From positions 71,773,459 through 71,837,458 of the forward strand of contig CM054141.1 of NCBI GenBank assembly GCA_028751875.1: DNA of 64,000 nt, read 5' to 3'. This document shows, in pieces, positions 53,096 through 64,000 of the stretch. The notes under the pieces are model-generated. The model was not told the origin of the DNA. It was given only the letters and a program-made list of their open reading frames with translations, and ran no database searches. Numbering within the stretch: the stretch's first letter is position 1; the number at the start of each line of letters is the position of its first letter. A program made the position numbers and the translations under genes. This DNA is from Rapana venosa. Lineage: Eukaryota; Mollusca; Gastropoda; Neogastropoda; Muricidae.

Positions 53096-53360
53096 AAGCT
53101 CTAGGCCCCAGAGGCTAGTGGCTAGGCCTCCTAAGTCCACTGTTTACAAACACAGAGGATAGTGGCTAGGCCTCCTAAGTCCACTGTTTACAAACACAGA
53201 GGATAGTGGCTAGGCCTCCTAAGTCCACTGTTTACAAACACAGAGGATAGTGGCTAGGCCTCCTAAGTCCACTGTTTACAAACACAGAGGATAGTGGCTA
53301 GGCCTCCTAAGTCCACTGTTTACAAACACAGAGGATAGTAAGTCCACTGTTTACAAACAT
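53095..53360. repeat. Minisatellite, 44-bp unit, about 6 copies
   Basis: The unit is agtggctaggcctcctaagt then ccactgtttacaaacacaga ggat. Confidence 0.93.
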
Positions 53361-54220
53361 ATTCAGATTTAAGGGGTAATTACTGATCAATTTGCAAACT
53401 GACTTCACTTTTTCACTCATAAAAGAAAAGAACTAGTGACTGGATTAAGCTAGAAAGCTGTTTTGAGATTCAACTCAAATAAACAGAATTCAACAAAAAC
53501 ATTGCTGTTAAATTATTATGCTGATTTGGAATTGTATCAGTCAGCATGAATTAATTCTCTCTCTAATTAAATTGGATTGAATACCTCTTTTAGTAATGGC
53601 AGATTTCTCTGCATGAAATTCGGGGAGAACATTTCTATACAAGAGCAGTTCCACCAGTACATACCCATAGGTATATATCTATCTATTAGTGTTTTTGTGT
53701 GCTTTGCTTTGTACTTTCCTATTAGGGGGTGTCTTTGATTTCTTCTGTAGTTTCCCTCGCTTTTTCCTATGCTTAAGGGAGAAGAGAGACCGGATGCGTG
53801 ACCTCTTGGTGATCAGCAATCTACATTTTATGGCCCAGATTTTCTTGTACTGAATGAAGGGCAGCAGTTGTGGTGGTTAAGCAGGACTCAGCGGGCACAA
53901 CACAGGCCTGGATCAACCCCTTCCACCTCCAGTCTCCTCAGGTCATGCATGACATGACGTGGCATGACAGAGGCTGACAGGACTGGCAGTGAGGCAGTGA
54001 AAACCCTGATGGCCCCCTTTGTTCCCACACAAGTAGGTTGACATATTGCTTTCACGGATCGCTGCGCTGCCCGCATAATAAGATCATAGTCTGGCGGGGG
54101 TTTCCTTTGAAAAAAGTTCATAGGTTCATGTTTGCCATAGACTGACTCTCTCTCTCTCTCTCTGTCTCTGTCTGTGTATTGTGGCCTATAACCCTTGTGC
54201 AATTGCTGTACTCATAGCTA
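53360..54220. other. Non-coding stretch
   Basis: Only short (CT)n at about 54147-54175; no gene recognised. Confidence 0.4.
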
Positions 54221-54224
54221 TAGT

Positions 54225-55294
54225 TGTGTATCCTAGTGAAGGACATATTCATACTTTCTATTTTCAATATTATTTTGGGCTTGTTGACTGTACTTTGATT
54301 TGTTTTTTTGCAAGATATAGCGCTATATAAATTCCATGTCTTCTTCTTCTTCTTCTACTTGAGATTCAGTGAATGTCCTTTTTCAATATCTTATTGTTAC
54401 ATGTAACAACTATGTGTACCACTTTAGAATATGAAGGTGTTCAATTTTATGACTCAATAAGTTTGGCTTTTTTTGTTGCTTTTTTGGGGTGTGTGTTTTT
54501 TTGTTTTTGTCTCTCTCTCTTTCTTTGTTTTGTTGTTGTTGTTGTTTTGGGTTGTCCTGGGTTTTGTTGTTTTTTATTATAAAAAATTTTTGTGTTTTGT
54601 TTTTGGTGTGTGTGGGGGGGGGGGGGGGGGGGGGGTTGTTGCTGTTTTTTTTCTCTTTTGTTTGTTGTTGTTTTTTCTTGTTTTTTGTTTGTTGGTTTTG
54701 TTTTTTTGGTTTTTTTTTTGGGGGGGTGGGTGGGTGTTTTGGGGTTTTCTTTTGTTTTTCCCCCCTTTGTTTCTACTGTTTGAGAGTATGAGTATTGGGT
54801 TCATTTTTAAGATGTGCCCCTATGGGCGGGGACTGGATGTAAAAAAAAGCACATGAGTACTTATTCATTATCCTGGTAATAAAAGAATTTGTCTCTCTTA
54901 CTTACAATGTGTAGATGTTCTTTTTATGACTTTATTGGTTTTTTTCCCCTCTTTATTGTGTGAGTGTATGGGTATTGGGCTTACTTTATCATCATGACAT
55001 TCAATTTGTATGAGTATAATCAAAAAGTGTTGGTGGTGATCGTGTGCTATGTGAGTATTATATATTTACCATTATCCCTGAAACACACACACACCCACAC
55101 CCACATTCTCTCTCTCAATGACTGTATAGGTTTGGATTTCTTCTTTTCTTTTGTTTCTTGCTTTTATTGTGTGAGTGTATGGGTATTGAGTTTATTTCAT
55201 TATCATGACATATAATTTGAACGAGAATAATAAAAAATGTGTGTTGATGGTGATCTGTACTGTTTTGAGCATTATATATTTGATATTATCTCTG

Positions 55295-55335
<41 letters not shown>

Positions 55336-55916
55336 CTCTGTCTGTCTGTCTGTCTCTCTCTCACCTTTTATCGTTTTGCTTATAGTTATAGTGTATCCTG
55401 ATGAAGGATTCATACTTTATATTTTCAATACTTTATTGGGCTTGTCCGCTGTACTTAAGTTTTCATGAATGCCCTATTTCAATATCTTATTGTTATATGT
55501 AACAAGTATGTGTACCATTTGACAAAGTGTAGATGTTAATTTTTATGACTTATTAAGCTTGGTTGTTGTTATTTTTCTTGGTTTTGTTGTTATTCTTGTT
55601 CTTGTTGTTGTTTGTTTTTCTCTTTATTTCTTCTTTTGTTGGTTTTCTTTTTCTTTTATTTGTTTGTTTGTTTTGGTTGGGATTTTTTTTTGGGGGGGGG
55701 GGGGTGTTTTTAGGGTTTTCTTTTATTCGTTTGTTTGTTTTTTAGGGTGTGTGTGTTTTGAAAAGGGTTATTTCCCTTTGTTTCTACTGTGTGAGAGTTT
55801 AAGTATTGGGTTATCATTAAGATGTATCCCTACGGGCGGGAACTGGATATAAAAAAGCACATGAGTGCTTATTCATTATCCTCGAAATAAAAGAATTTGT
55901 CATTGTCATTGTCATC

Positions 55917-55920
<4 letters not shown>
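54225..55920 (+). mobile_element. Tandem LINE 3' UTRs (family D), four related segments
   Basis: 54225-54900 and 55388-55920 are parallel copies: gtgtatcctagtgaagga, cttgttgactgtacttt, ttcaatatcttattgttaca, ctatgtgtaccactt, a T/G-rich body, then gggcggggactggatgtaaa and aataaaagaatttgtc. 54905-55090 and 55140-55305 are two copies of a sister segment (ttattgtgtgagtgtatggg then tattatatatt and (CA)n). No coding region is attached. Confidence 0.8.

Positions 55921-55979
<59 letters not shown>
55918..55979. repeat. (CT)n microsatellite at a LINE 3' end
   Basis: About 30 CT units directly after the (ttgtca)n tail of family D. Confidence 0.97.
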
Positions 55980-55982
<3 letters not shown>

Positions 55983-56179
55983 GTCTACCTCTCACTATCT
56001 CTCCATCATATGAAGTATGGATGTAGGTGTCAATATGTATATTATGTGTGTGCATGTGTGTGTTTGAGAGCGTGAGAATGTGGACACGTGTGCATAAGAG
56101 AAAGGGAGAGAGAGCGCGTGCTGGGCACGCGTGGTGCATGGGTGCGTGGTGCATGGGTGCGTGGTGCATGGGTGCGCGC

Positions 56180-57340
56180 GTGTGTGTGCTTCCTTGATCT
56201 AAATACTAGGCTTTTAGAAAGAGAGTAATTGTGATTACAAGGACAGTGTATTTATCAGTTAATGTACCACTAGAAATGTCCAAATCCCTCACCCCCACCC
56301 TGTTTAAATACTTTCGTTAGCAATGACAATTAGCTCAGTGTGTTCAACCCTCTCTCCAACAACAACAACAAAGAAACAGAGAGAGAAAAAGAAACAAAGA
56401 AAGAAAGAAAAAAGAAAGAAAGAAACAAAGAGAGAAAAAACAAAGAAAGAGAGAAAAAAGAAGAAACAAACAAAGATAAAAAGAAATAAACAAACAAACA
56501 AAGGCCAAACCTTTCAGGCTGACACAGTGTGGATGTGGCTATGCTCTGAAGCCAGCCCTACCTGTACAAGACAGGCTATCTGTGGCTACAGCAGGCAGTG
56601 TACCAGTGACAGGTCAGGCCCGAACACATGGCACACCTTACTGCTCATGTCCATGTCAAGCCAAACAACCTGTTATTTGGTGCAGACTATAGAAGCTAGA
56701 AGCGGAACGTCAACCCCTTTTGATGATAACAAAACGATAAACCTAGGAATATAAATGCCTACATAAAATGGCATTATTCTTGGCTCCCTATCAAAAACAA
56801 TGCCATGAACAACAGCAAAAACATATGAACTAGACTCATAAATATCACATTTTATGTTTGTGAGCATCACGTTTTATGCTGCCAGAAGAACAAGATAATA
56901 AACACCCCTCTCCACGGTCCCCCCCCCCCCCAACCCCCCAAACCCAACAACAACAAAACAACAACAACAAAAAACACACAAACCCCAAACAAACAAACAA
57001 AACCCCAACACTCAACCAAACAAATGTAAAAAAACCGGAAACCATAGAACACAGGTAGACGTGCACACACCAGTGCGTGTCAACACCGCCTCCAGCACTA
57101 GTGATAAACACATAGAGCAGCAGACAGAAACAGAAAACACTACCTGTGACCAAAACGATGCCCATGGTAATACTACATCTCCAGGTGACAAAAACTGCTG
57201 TCCTGAAAACGTCCTTAAAAGATTACAAAAATGAGGGGGTGAAGTTCAAATAAAGGGAAAACTTAAGTGGTTAAATAACGTGAACAAAGAAGGTAAAGGC
57301 AACTATTTAAAAAAAAAAAAAGTAGAAACGAAGAACTCAG
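56180..57340. other. Non-coding stretch with A-rich and A/C-rich tracts
   Basis: 56345-56500 is (GAAA/CAAA)-rich. 56917-57030 is A/C-only (sense of a T/G-rich LINE body inverted). No gene. Confidence 0.5.
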
Positions 57341-57389
57341 AGAAGTGGAAACTTTTAGCACAGCAGAAGTAGTTCAAACAAGAGCAGGA

Positions 57390-57850
57390 GCAGCAGTGGC
57401 AGCAGCAGTACCAGCAGCAGCAGCAGCGGCAGCAGTAGCAGCAGCGGCAGCAGTAGCAGGAACTGGCAAATTAGCAGCAGCAGCGGCAGCAGTAGCAGGA
57501 ACTGGCAAATTAGCAGCAGCAGTGGAAGCAGTAGCAGGAACTGCAAATTAGCAGCAGCAGCGGCAGCAGTACAGTACAGAACTGGCAAATTAGCAGCAGC
57601 AGCGCAGCATACAGCGGCAGAACTGCAAATTAGCAGCAGCAGCGGCAGCAGTAGCAGTAGCAGGAACTGGCAAATTAGCAGCAGCAGCGGCAGCAGTAGC
57701 AGTAGCAGGAACTGGCAAATTAGCAGCAGCAGCAGCAGCAGTAGCAGTAGCAGGAACTGGCAAATTAGCAGCAGTAGCGGCAGCAGTACCAGCAGCAGGA
57801 ACTGGCAAATTAGCAGCAGCAGCAGCAGCAGTGGCAGCAGGAATTGGCAG
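57390..57850. repeat. GCA-rich compound minisatellite
   Basis: Units of about 40-54 bp: (cagcagcagcggcagcagta) then gcaggaactggcaaattag. One frame gives poly-Ala, the opposite strand poly-Leu; the constant TAG in aaattag stops the other frames. Confidence 0.93.
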
Positions 57851-57859
57851 ATTGCTCGA

Positions 57860-58260
57860 CCTTAACGTTTTGATGTCCCATCTTGGAATTTGTCAATTTT
57901 AGAATTTGTTTGGACTACTACCAGGGTTTCCTAATTCCTTTCTTGGTTAGTAGTTTGCATTGTTTTTAAGGTAGAAATATTGATTCTCAGGGCAAAAAAG
58001 CTTTAATGGGTTTTTTTAAATTAGAGAAAAAAATACATTGTGGAGATTTAAAAAAAATGAAGAATACCAATACAAACATTTGTATTGAGGGTAAATGGAT
58101 AAGCTTACAGCTTCATTATACCATGCCCTCAACCACACCCACTCATTTCCTTTCCCCAAAGAAAAAACACTAGGGAAGAAGCCCCAAAACATGTCAAATG
58201 TCAACAATTGCATAACAGATTTTAATTAAATAAAAACAAACAAACATAACATTCTGACTT
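57860..58260. other. Non-coding stretch
   Basis: Nothing recognised. Confidence 0.4.
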
Positions 58261-58270
58261 AGGGCACTGA

Positions 58271-58274
<4 letters not shown>

Positions 58275-58318
<44 letters not shown>
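58275..58318. repeat. (GA)n microsatellite
   Basis: About 22 GA units. Confidence 0.96.
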
Positions 58319-58323
<5 letters not shown>

Positions 58324-58349
58324 CTGTTTTATTTATCTTGAAACACAGC

Positions 58350-58560
58350 TATGGTATGGCATGGTATGGTATGATACGGTATGGTATGGTATGGTATGGC
58401 ACGGTATGGAACGGTATAGTATGATATGGTATGGTATGGTATGGTATGGTATGGTATGGTATGGTATGGTATGGTATGGTATGGTAAATACTGGCCTGTA
58501 TTGTTTCCTCTTGTCTGGTATAGTACTGTATGGTATGCTATGGCATGGTGTTACCTTGCA
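58350..58560. repeat. (TATGG)n pentanucleotide repeat
   Basis: Pure atggt repeats at 58422-58485 with degenerate units on both sides (ggcat, gatac). Confidence 0.95.
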
Positions 58561-58639
58561 CTGCATTGTGTTGAGATGTCTTGTAATGAATTTATTGTAT
58601 TGCATTCTATTGTGCTGTACCCTCCCGTAGTACTTTGTC

Positions 58640-59000
58640 TATGTGACAGCAATACTGCTGTGATTCCCTGTCTATGTGACAGCAATACTGCTGTGGTTCC
58701 CTGTGACAGCAATACTGCTGTGGTTCCCTGTGACAGCAATACTGCTGTGATTCCCTGTCTATGTGACAGCAATACTGCTGTGATTCCCTGTCTATGTGAC
58801 AGCAATACTGCTGTGGTTCCCTGTGACAGCAATACTGCTGTGGTTCCCTGTGACAGCAATACTGCTGTGGTTCCCTGTGACAGCAATACTGCTGTGGTTC
58901 CCTGTGACAGCAATACTGCTGTGGTTCCCTGTCTATGTGACAGCAATACTGCTGTGGTTCCCTGTCTATGTGACAGCAATACTGCTGTGGTTCCCTGTCC
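58640..59000. repeat. Minisatellite, 27/33-bp unit with hairpin core, about 12 copies
   Basis: The unit is gtgacagcaatactgctgtg then gttccct, with or without gtctat. CAGCA-ATAC-TGCTG in each unit can fold as a 5-bp stem. All unit lengths are multiples of 3. Confidence 0.93.
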
Positions 59001-59364
59001 ATCACAGCGGCATGTCACAGTACATGCCAGGTGACAGCAGTACTACTTTAATACACACCACTGCACAGAATTCTTTTTGACATGTCAGATTGACTGGTAT
59101 CAATCCCTGACACTGACAAATGTCAGTCAGACACTTCAATAACGATGTCAGGTTGGATCATACTGCAGAATATCAGTTGTGTGTGTTTGTGGAATTTATA
59201 ACGGGCTAGCCCTGAATCTTGTAACGCAACAAATCAAAGTGCTTACATTTATATCATTTACATGCATGCAACCCTTGTATGTATATCCTCATCAAGATCA
59301 TCGTTGTCGTCATCATTTTCATCACGCTGTCGTCATCATCAACGTCGTCATCGCCATAGTGATG

Positions 59365-59440
59365 ATGTCCATCATCATCATCATCATCATCATCATCGTC
59401 GTCGTCGTCGTCGTCGTCGTCATCGTCACCGTTGTCGTCA
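59365..59440. repeat. (ATC)n then (GTC)n trinucleotide repeat
   Basis: (atc)9 directly followed by (gtc)8, with degenerate gtc/atc units to each side. Confidence 0.95.
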
Positions 59441-59639
59441 GATTTTTTCTATGGAAAGCACAAATATATTTACTCTCGAACAGGATTTATGCATGCATTT
59501 GAGTGCATTGCTAAGACTTTTTTAGTGTGTCTGTGTATGTGGGGTGGGAGGGCGGGGGGGGGGGGGGGGGTGTCATAATGTAAAGCCCTTTGGTGCTCCC
59601 TACACAGGGAAGGAAATGTCAAGAATGCTTTAATGATGA

Positions 59640-59710
59640 CGATTATTATTATTATATTATTATATTATATTATTAATTATTATTATTATCATTCTTCTTC
59701 TTCTTTCTTC
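59640..59710. repeat. (ATT)n and (TTC)n repeats
   Basis: attatt runs followed by cttcttctttcttcttct. Confidence 0.9.
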
Positions 59711-59777
59711 TTCTCATTTTACAATTCAACAAGCAGGCAGCCCCTTTTATCATGATAACTGAGGGTACCTAATACCT

Positions 59778-59779
<2 letters not shown>

Positions 59780-59814
<35 letters not shown>

Positions 59815-59839
59815 TATCTATCTATCTATCTATCTATCA

Positions 59840-59903
<64 letters not shown>
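59780..59903. repeat. (CT)n then (CTAT)n microsatellite
   Basis: About 15 CT then ~22 CTAT with one CATATC break. Confidence 0.97.
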
Positions 59904-59914
59904 AAGTATGTATA

Positions 59915-60418
59915 ATCATCATCATCATTAGCCATTACACCCAGCGGTGTGTAGGGCAGCAACAAAGCGCTTCCACTCCTGCCTATCCTGGGCCAACCTA
60001 GTCACTGATCCCCAAGAGTGCTGCATGGCTTTCATCTCACTTTCTACAGTCCTCTCCACGTTGCTTTTGGTCTTCCTTTCTTTCTCCTTCCTTCTGGGGT
60101 CCAGTGCAATGCTGTTCTTGTGATTGACTGTGGGTCTCTCGGAGGATGTGCCCAATCCACTTCCACCGTCGTCTGGTGATGATGGTTCCCATGTCTTCTG
60201 CCTGCATCTCCGTAGTAGGTCTTCATTGGAATCTTCTCTGGCCAAAAGATCCGGAGAATTCTTCGCAGGCATATGGTGTGGAAGGATCGAAGTTTGGTAA
60301 GATCCACTTCCGTCATCCTCCAGCACTCAGAACCGTACAGGAGCGTAGACACAACACAGCTCTGGTATAGCTTCAGCTTGGTGTTGTGCTGTACTGAGTT
60401 GATCTCCAGATATTGTTC
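59915..60418 (-). mobile_element. RTE-like element family G, second copy, with 14-bp TSD
   Basis: The minus strand encodes KLKLYQSCVVSTLLYGSECW, LTKLRSFHTICLRRILRI, then (other frame) the GRRKKGRPK and RQEWKRFVAALHTAGCNG end shared with 44909-45192. It is 5'-truncated. The 3' tail is (ATG)n. It is flanked by perfect ATCAAGTATGTATA at 59901-59914 and 60419-60432, the left copy directly after (CTAT)n. Confidence 0.92.
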
Positions 60419-60599
60419 ATCAAGTATGTATAGTAAAGTAAAACTGCTGAGGGAAAGACTAATTGAAAACAACACTTGACACGTGTCATCATTCTCAGGA
60501 CTGCTGTTCCTCTGCCTCAGTGACAAGTCTGGCTGGTGCTTGGCCAGGCATGGCCCTGTGTTGTTTCACCACCACACTGACTGGACCTGCACTGGAGTT

Positions 60600-60714
60600 C
60601 ACTTCATGAACAAGCTGATCTCCATTAACGCATTGTTTCCCAGGCTGACTTTTGATTCCCAGGCTGACTTTTGTTTCCCAGGCTGACTTTTGTTTCCCAG
60701 GCTGACACGTTCAG

Positions 60715-60770
<56 letters not shown>

Positions 60771-60840
60771 GGGGGGGGGGGCGGGGAAGGGTGGGTGGGG
60801 TGGTGGGTGGGGGGGGGGGGGGGGGGGCGTGCGCGCGGGT
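60600..60840. repeat. Short tandem 'cccaggctgacttttg', (GT)n and G-rich tract
   Basis: Four copies of a 19-base phrase (60640-60705), then (GT)~27 at 60715-60768 and G-runs to 60828. Confidence 0.93.
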
Positions 60841-60929
60841 TTACGAAGACCATCATCGAAGTGGTTACAAGCAAGCCAGCAATATGTAAACAATAAACAG
60901 GAAATATTTATAACTAGTGCGCGCGCGCG

Positions 60930-61350
<421 letters not shown>

Positions 61351-61354
61351 AAGA

Positions 61355-61389
61355 AACACACACACACACACAACACACACACACACACA

Positions 61390-61421
<32 letters not shown>

Positions 61422-61535
61422 CACGCACGCACGCACGCACCACGCACACACACACACACACACACACAGACTGCGGAGACAGACAGAAGGAACAGCGAGG
61501 AGGAGGAGGAGGAGGAGGAGGAGGAGGAGAGAAGA
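61355..61535. repeat. (AC)n and (GGA)n microsatellites
   Basis: CA runs 61355-61468, then (gga)9 at 61500-61530. Confidence 0.95.
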
Positions 61536-61649
61536 GCGGGCTCAAAGTCAGGTGAGGGTTCATCATAATTATCGGATCGCCCCTGCTGTCCACAAAGCGA
61601 TCAATACAAAAATCGAAGGGGACGCGGCAATATCCGTACATCTGTCTCA

Positions 61650-61662
61650 CACACACACACAC

Positions 61663-61737
<75 letters not shown>

Positions 61738-61800
61738 CACACACACACGCGCACGCACGCACGCACGCTTGCATGCACGCGCGCACGCACGCACGCACAG
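61650..61800. repeat. (AC)n / (GCAC)n microsatellite
   Basis: CA run turning into acgcacgc repeats. Confidence 0.95.
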
Positions 61801-61866
61801 TCAGTTTCATCTGCAATATTCTTGACCAATAACACATAAAATATACTTATAGATACTGTGTATGTA

Positions 61867-62657
61867 CTGGGCGGAAGTAACACAGAGCTGCAAGATCTTA
61901 CGACCAGACTTGAGAACAGAGCTGGAGCATATGGGATGGAGGTGAGCTCGGAGAAAAGTAAAGTACTTGTGAACAGCACGAGCAATGCCACCGCTAAAAT
62001 TTACATGAACGGCCAACAACTGGAGGAGGTAGATGCTTTTAAATACCTCGGCGCTACACTCACAAAGGACGGGCGATCGACGACAGAAATCAAAGTCAGA
62101 ATAGCCATGGCAACATCTTCCATGACAAAACTCACCACCATATGGAAAAGTAAAGAGATCAGTTTCCCAATCAAACTAAAGCTCTACAAAGCCCTAATTC
62201 AGTCAATCCTGCTGTACGGAAGTGAAACCTGGACATTGACTGCTGAAACAGCAAAGCGAATCCAGTCATTCGAAACAAAATGCCATAGAAAACTACTGGG
62301 CATATCTTGGAGAGAACGAAAGACCAATGAATTTGTCAAGAGTCAAATAACACAGCTGGCAGGTCCACAGGAACCCCTTCTCACCATCGTCAAGAAGAAA
62401 AAGCTGACATGGTTCGGCCACGTCACCCGCCACAACACTCTGCCCAAAACAGTACTGCAGGGAACACTCGAAGGTGGCAGAAGGAGGGGAAGACAGAACA
62501 AGTCATGGATGGACAACATCAGAGAATGGACCAGGATGAATGACTCGGCACTACTGCGCAGAGCCGAGGACCGAGATGGATGGAGGAGGCTTACCACGGC
62601 ATCGTCTTTCATGTCTCCCCCACGACCGCCAAGGTCACGGGTCTGATGATGATGATG
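61867..62657 (+). mobile_element. RTE-like element family H, 5'-truncated second copy with 12-bp TSD
   Basis: Nearly identical to 47858-48645. One open frame from LQDLTTRLENRAGAYGMEV through KIYMNGQQLEEVDAFKYLGA, LLYGSETWTLTAET, KLLGISWRERKTNEF and WFGHVTRHNTLP to MSPPRPPRSRV and stop, without the frameshift seen in the first copy. Only the C-terminal part is present; there is no catalytic domain. It ends (GAT)n. It is flanked by perfect ACTGTGTATGTA at 61855-61866 and 62658-62669. Confidence 0.94.
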
Positions 62658-62809
62658 ACTGTGTATGTATGTGCACGCATGCCCTCCTACTAACAAAACT
62701 AGACAATATATGCATAGGCCTGCCTACCTGGGCGTATCTTAAGGTAGATACATGTTGGCCTACTACTGACACTAAATTGTGTACAGGTCGTTTTAAAAGC
62801 TAATCTTGT

Positions 62810-63130
62810 TTTCATTCCTCGGCTAGAGCTCCGAGGTTTACCAATGGTGGGATTTTGTGTATGACGATCGTTTTTGCCCACCATGAAGAAAGCCGCATTC
62901 CGACGGCGGGGGTGATGTCTGAACACGCCACCCGTATGCATGCATTCTTAAAATTAGCTTGCATTCCTACCAGCAGGCAATGGCTTACTCTTGCTAAAGG
63001 CAGGACGCACATGGCACATGGCACATGGCACATGGGACCTCAGTTTATAGTTTCATCCCAATGACTTTCCGGGGAGGTGGGGAGGGAAGGGGGGGCTGGT
63101 ACTGATGTTAACTCCAGGGAATAATATATC
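62810..63130 (-). mobile_element. Repeat families C and E, minus strand, composite
   Basis: 62815-62900 is family C inverted (ctcggctagagctccgaggt, ttaccaatggtggga). 63030-63120 is the middle of SINE E inverted (gggacctcagtttatagttt, catcc, gatgttaactccaggg). A (gcacatg)n run lies between them. The order family C then SINE E is the same as at 33385-33842. Confidence 0.6.
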
Positions 63131-63354
63131 AGTATGCACAGAGAGAGAGAGAGAACACTGAACACTGAAAGTAATTTATTGCCATTAACAATACAGTCTT
63201 TTTAGCAAGGAGCACAGTATAAACACAATTTAAACAATATGCTTTTTGCAACAAGAAAATAATGAAAACCGAAAGAGGAAAAGGCATCTCCAATAACTAT
63301 ATTCAACCGAATGCACTACTTGTTATCATACATTAACTATTATCACAAGCTTGC

Positions 63355-63355
63355 A

Positions 63356-63445
<90 letters not shown>

Positions 63446-63490
63446 CCACCACCCCCCCCCCCAACACACAAAACACACACACACACACAG
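63355..63490. repeat. (AC)n microsatellite
   Basis: CA run with CCAC breaks and a C-run. Confidence 0.95.
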
Positions 63491-63696
63491 TGTCATGTTA
63501 CCATTTAAAAAAATGCCAATTCTGGCCCTGTACGTTAGCAAGTCACACATGTTGCAATGCTTCTTTGTTCCTCATTATGTTATGTGTCACTGTCACATAA
63601 AATTGCTTTCTCAAAGGCTTGCACACACAGATAAATAAGCAAAAATCCACAGACGTAAACATCAGGCCCACTTCCTCTTCGCCATGGTGGGGGTGG

Positions 63697-63723
63697 GGGT
63701 GGGGGGGGGGGGGGGGGGGGGGG
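63697..63723. repeat. Poly-G run
   Basis: More than 24 G; a second run of similar length at about 63953-63980 near the window end. Confidence 0.9.
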
Positions 63724-64000
63724 CTCAGCAAGTATCCTGTGGCAGTAGTTTCTGGATCCTGACGAGTCAAAGGTCGACCATCAGGCAGGCAGTGTGGTAT
63801 GGACCTTGTGACTTGTGGTGGCTGCAGCTGGTCAGTAAGGACATTCCCACAACACAGACACGCTGACCACAGCAGGAAACAGCGCCCACAGCTGCCTGGC
63901 TGCCTGGCTGGGATCTCTAGCTGAAGGCAAGGGTCCTGGCTACCATTCTGCCGGGGGGGGGGGGGGGGGGGGGGGGGGGGCGGCGCCAAGGTGGGAAGCC

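Noticed and set aside
53888..54202. 104-codon minus-strand ORF
   Set aside because: No recognisable domain, includes a (GA)n-derived RERERE stretch, no supporting exon signals.
57345..57551. Poly-Ala / poly-Leu coding exon
   Set aside because: Trinucleotide-based minisatellite with no flanking exon signals or homology.

Overview
This window is eukaryotic and most likely molluscan, probably a marine gastropod. That placement is inference. It rests on a spliced animal-type gene, on extreme microsatellite and minisatellite density, and on RTE-, L2/CR1- and I/Nimb-like non-LTR retrotransposons with several SINE families. There is no operon structure and there are no long host ORFs.

One host gene can be supported. 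It lies on the minus strand between about 38.96 and 10.6 kb (perhaps from 43.2 kb) and encodes a light-chain amino-acid transporter of the SLC7 LAT family (b0,+AT / y+LAT / LAT-like). Ten coding exons were placed at base level. They join with consistent phases and GT/AG borders into a 484-residue protein running from an initiator Met with good context (38919) to a TAG stop (10635). A 5' non-coding exon ending near 43224 is a candidate only, and the 3' end of the transcript was not found.

The most unusual thing here is where the introns' tandem repeats sit. A 4.2 kb array (34.29-38.49 kb) is built from the last ~25 coding bases of the first coding exon plus its GTAAGT donor. A 2 kb array (22.05-24.03 kb) is built from the acceptor and first 21 coding bases of the TM6 exon. 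A 0.5 kb array (17.72-18.21 kb) starts a few bases after the donor of the TM7 exon. Two other acceptors follow directly on (UG)n tracts, and one acceptor lies about 30 bases from an antisense L2-like fragment.

Layout: 0-10.6 kb is non-coding (possible long 3' UTR or intergenic) with five minisatellites and a 260-bp polypurine block. 10.6-39 kb is the transporter gene with repeat-filled introns. 26.5-31 kb is the least repetitive part of the introns and carries a recurring GGTTGTGACATGGAAACC-like motif on both strands. 39-44 kb is upstream sequence. 44.9-64 kb is a retroelement graveyard: two RTE-like families with two copies each, three of the four copies with perfect 12-14 bp target-site duplications; a 5S-rRNA-related SINE with an 11-bp duplication; LINE 3' ends with strand-asymmetric G/T-rich tails; and a tRNA-type SINE sharing the LINE 3' tail.
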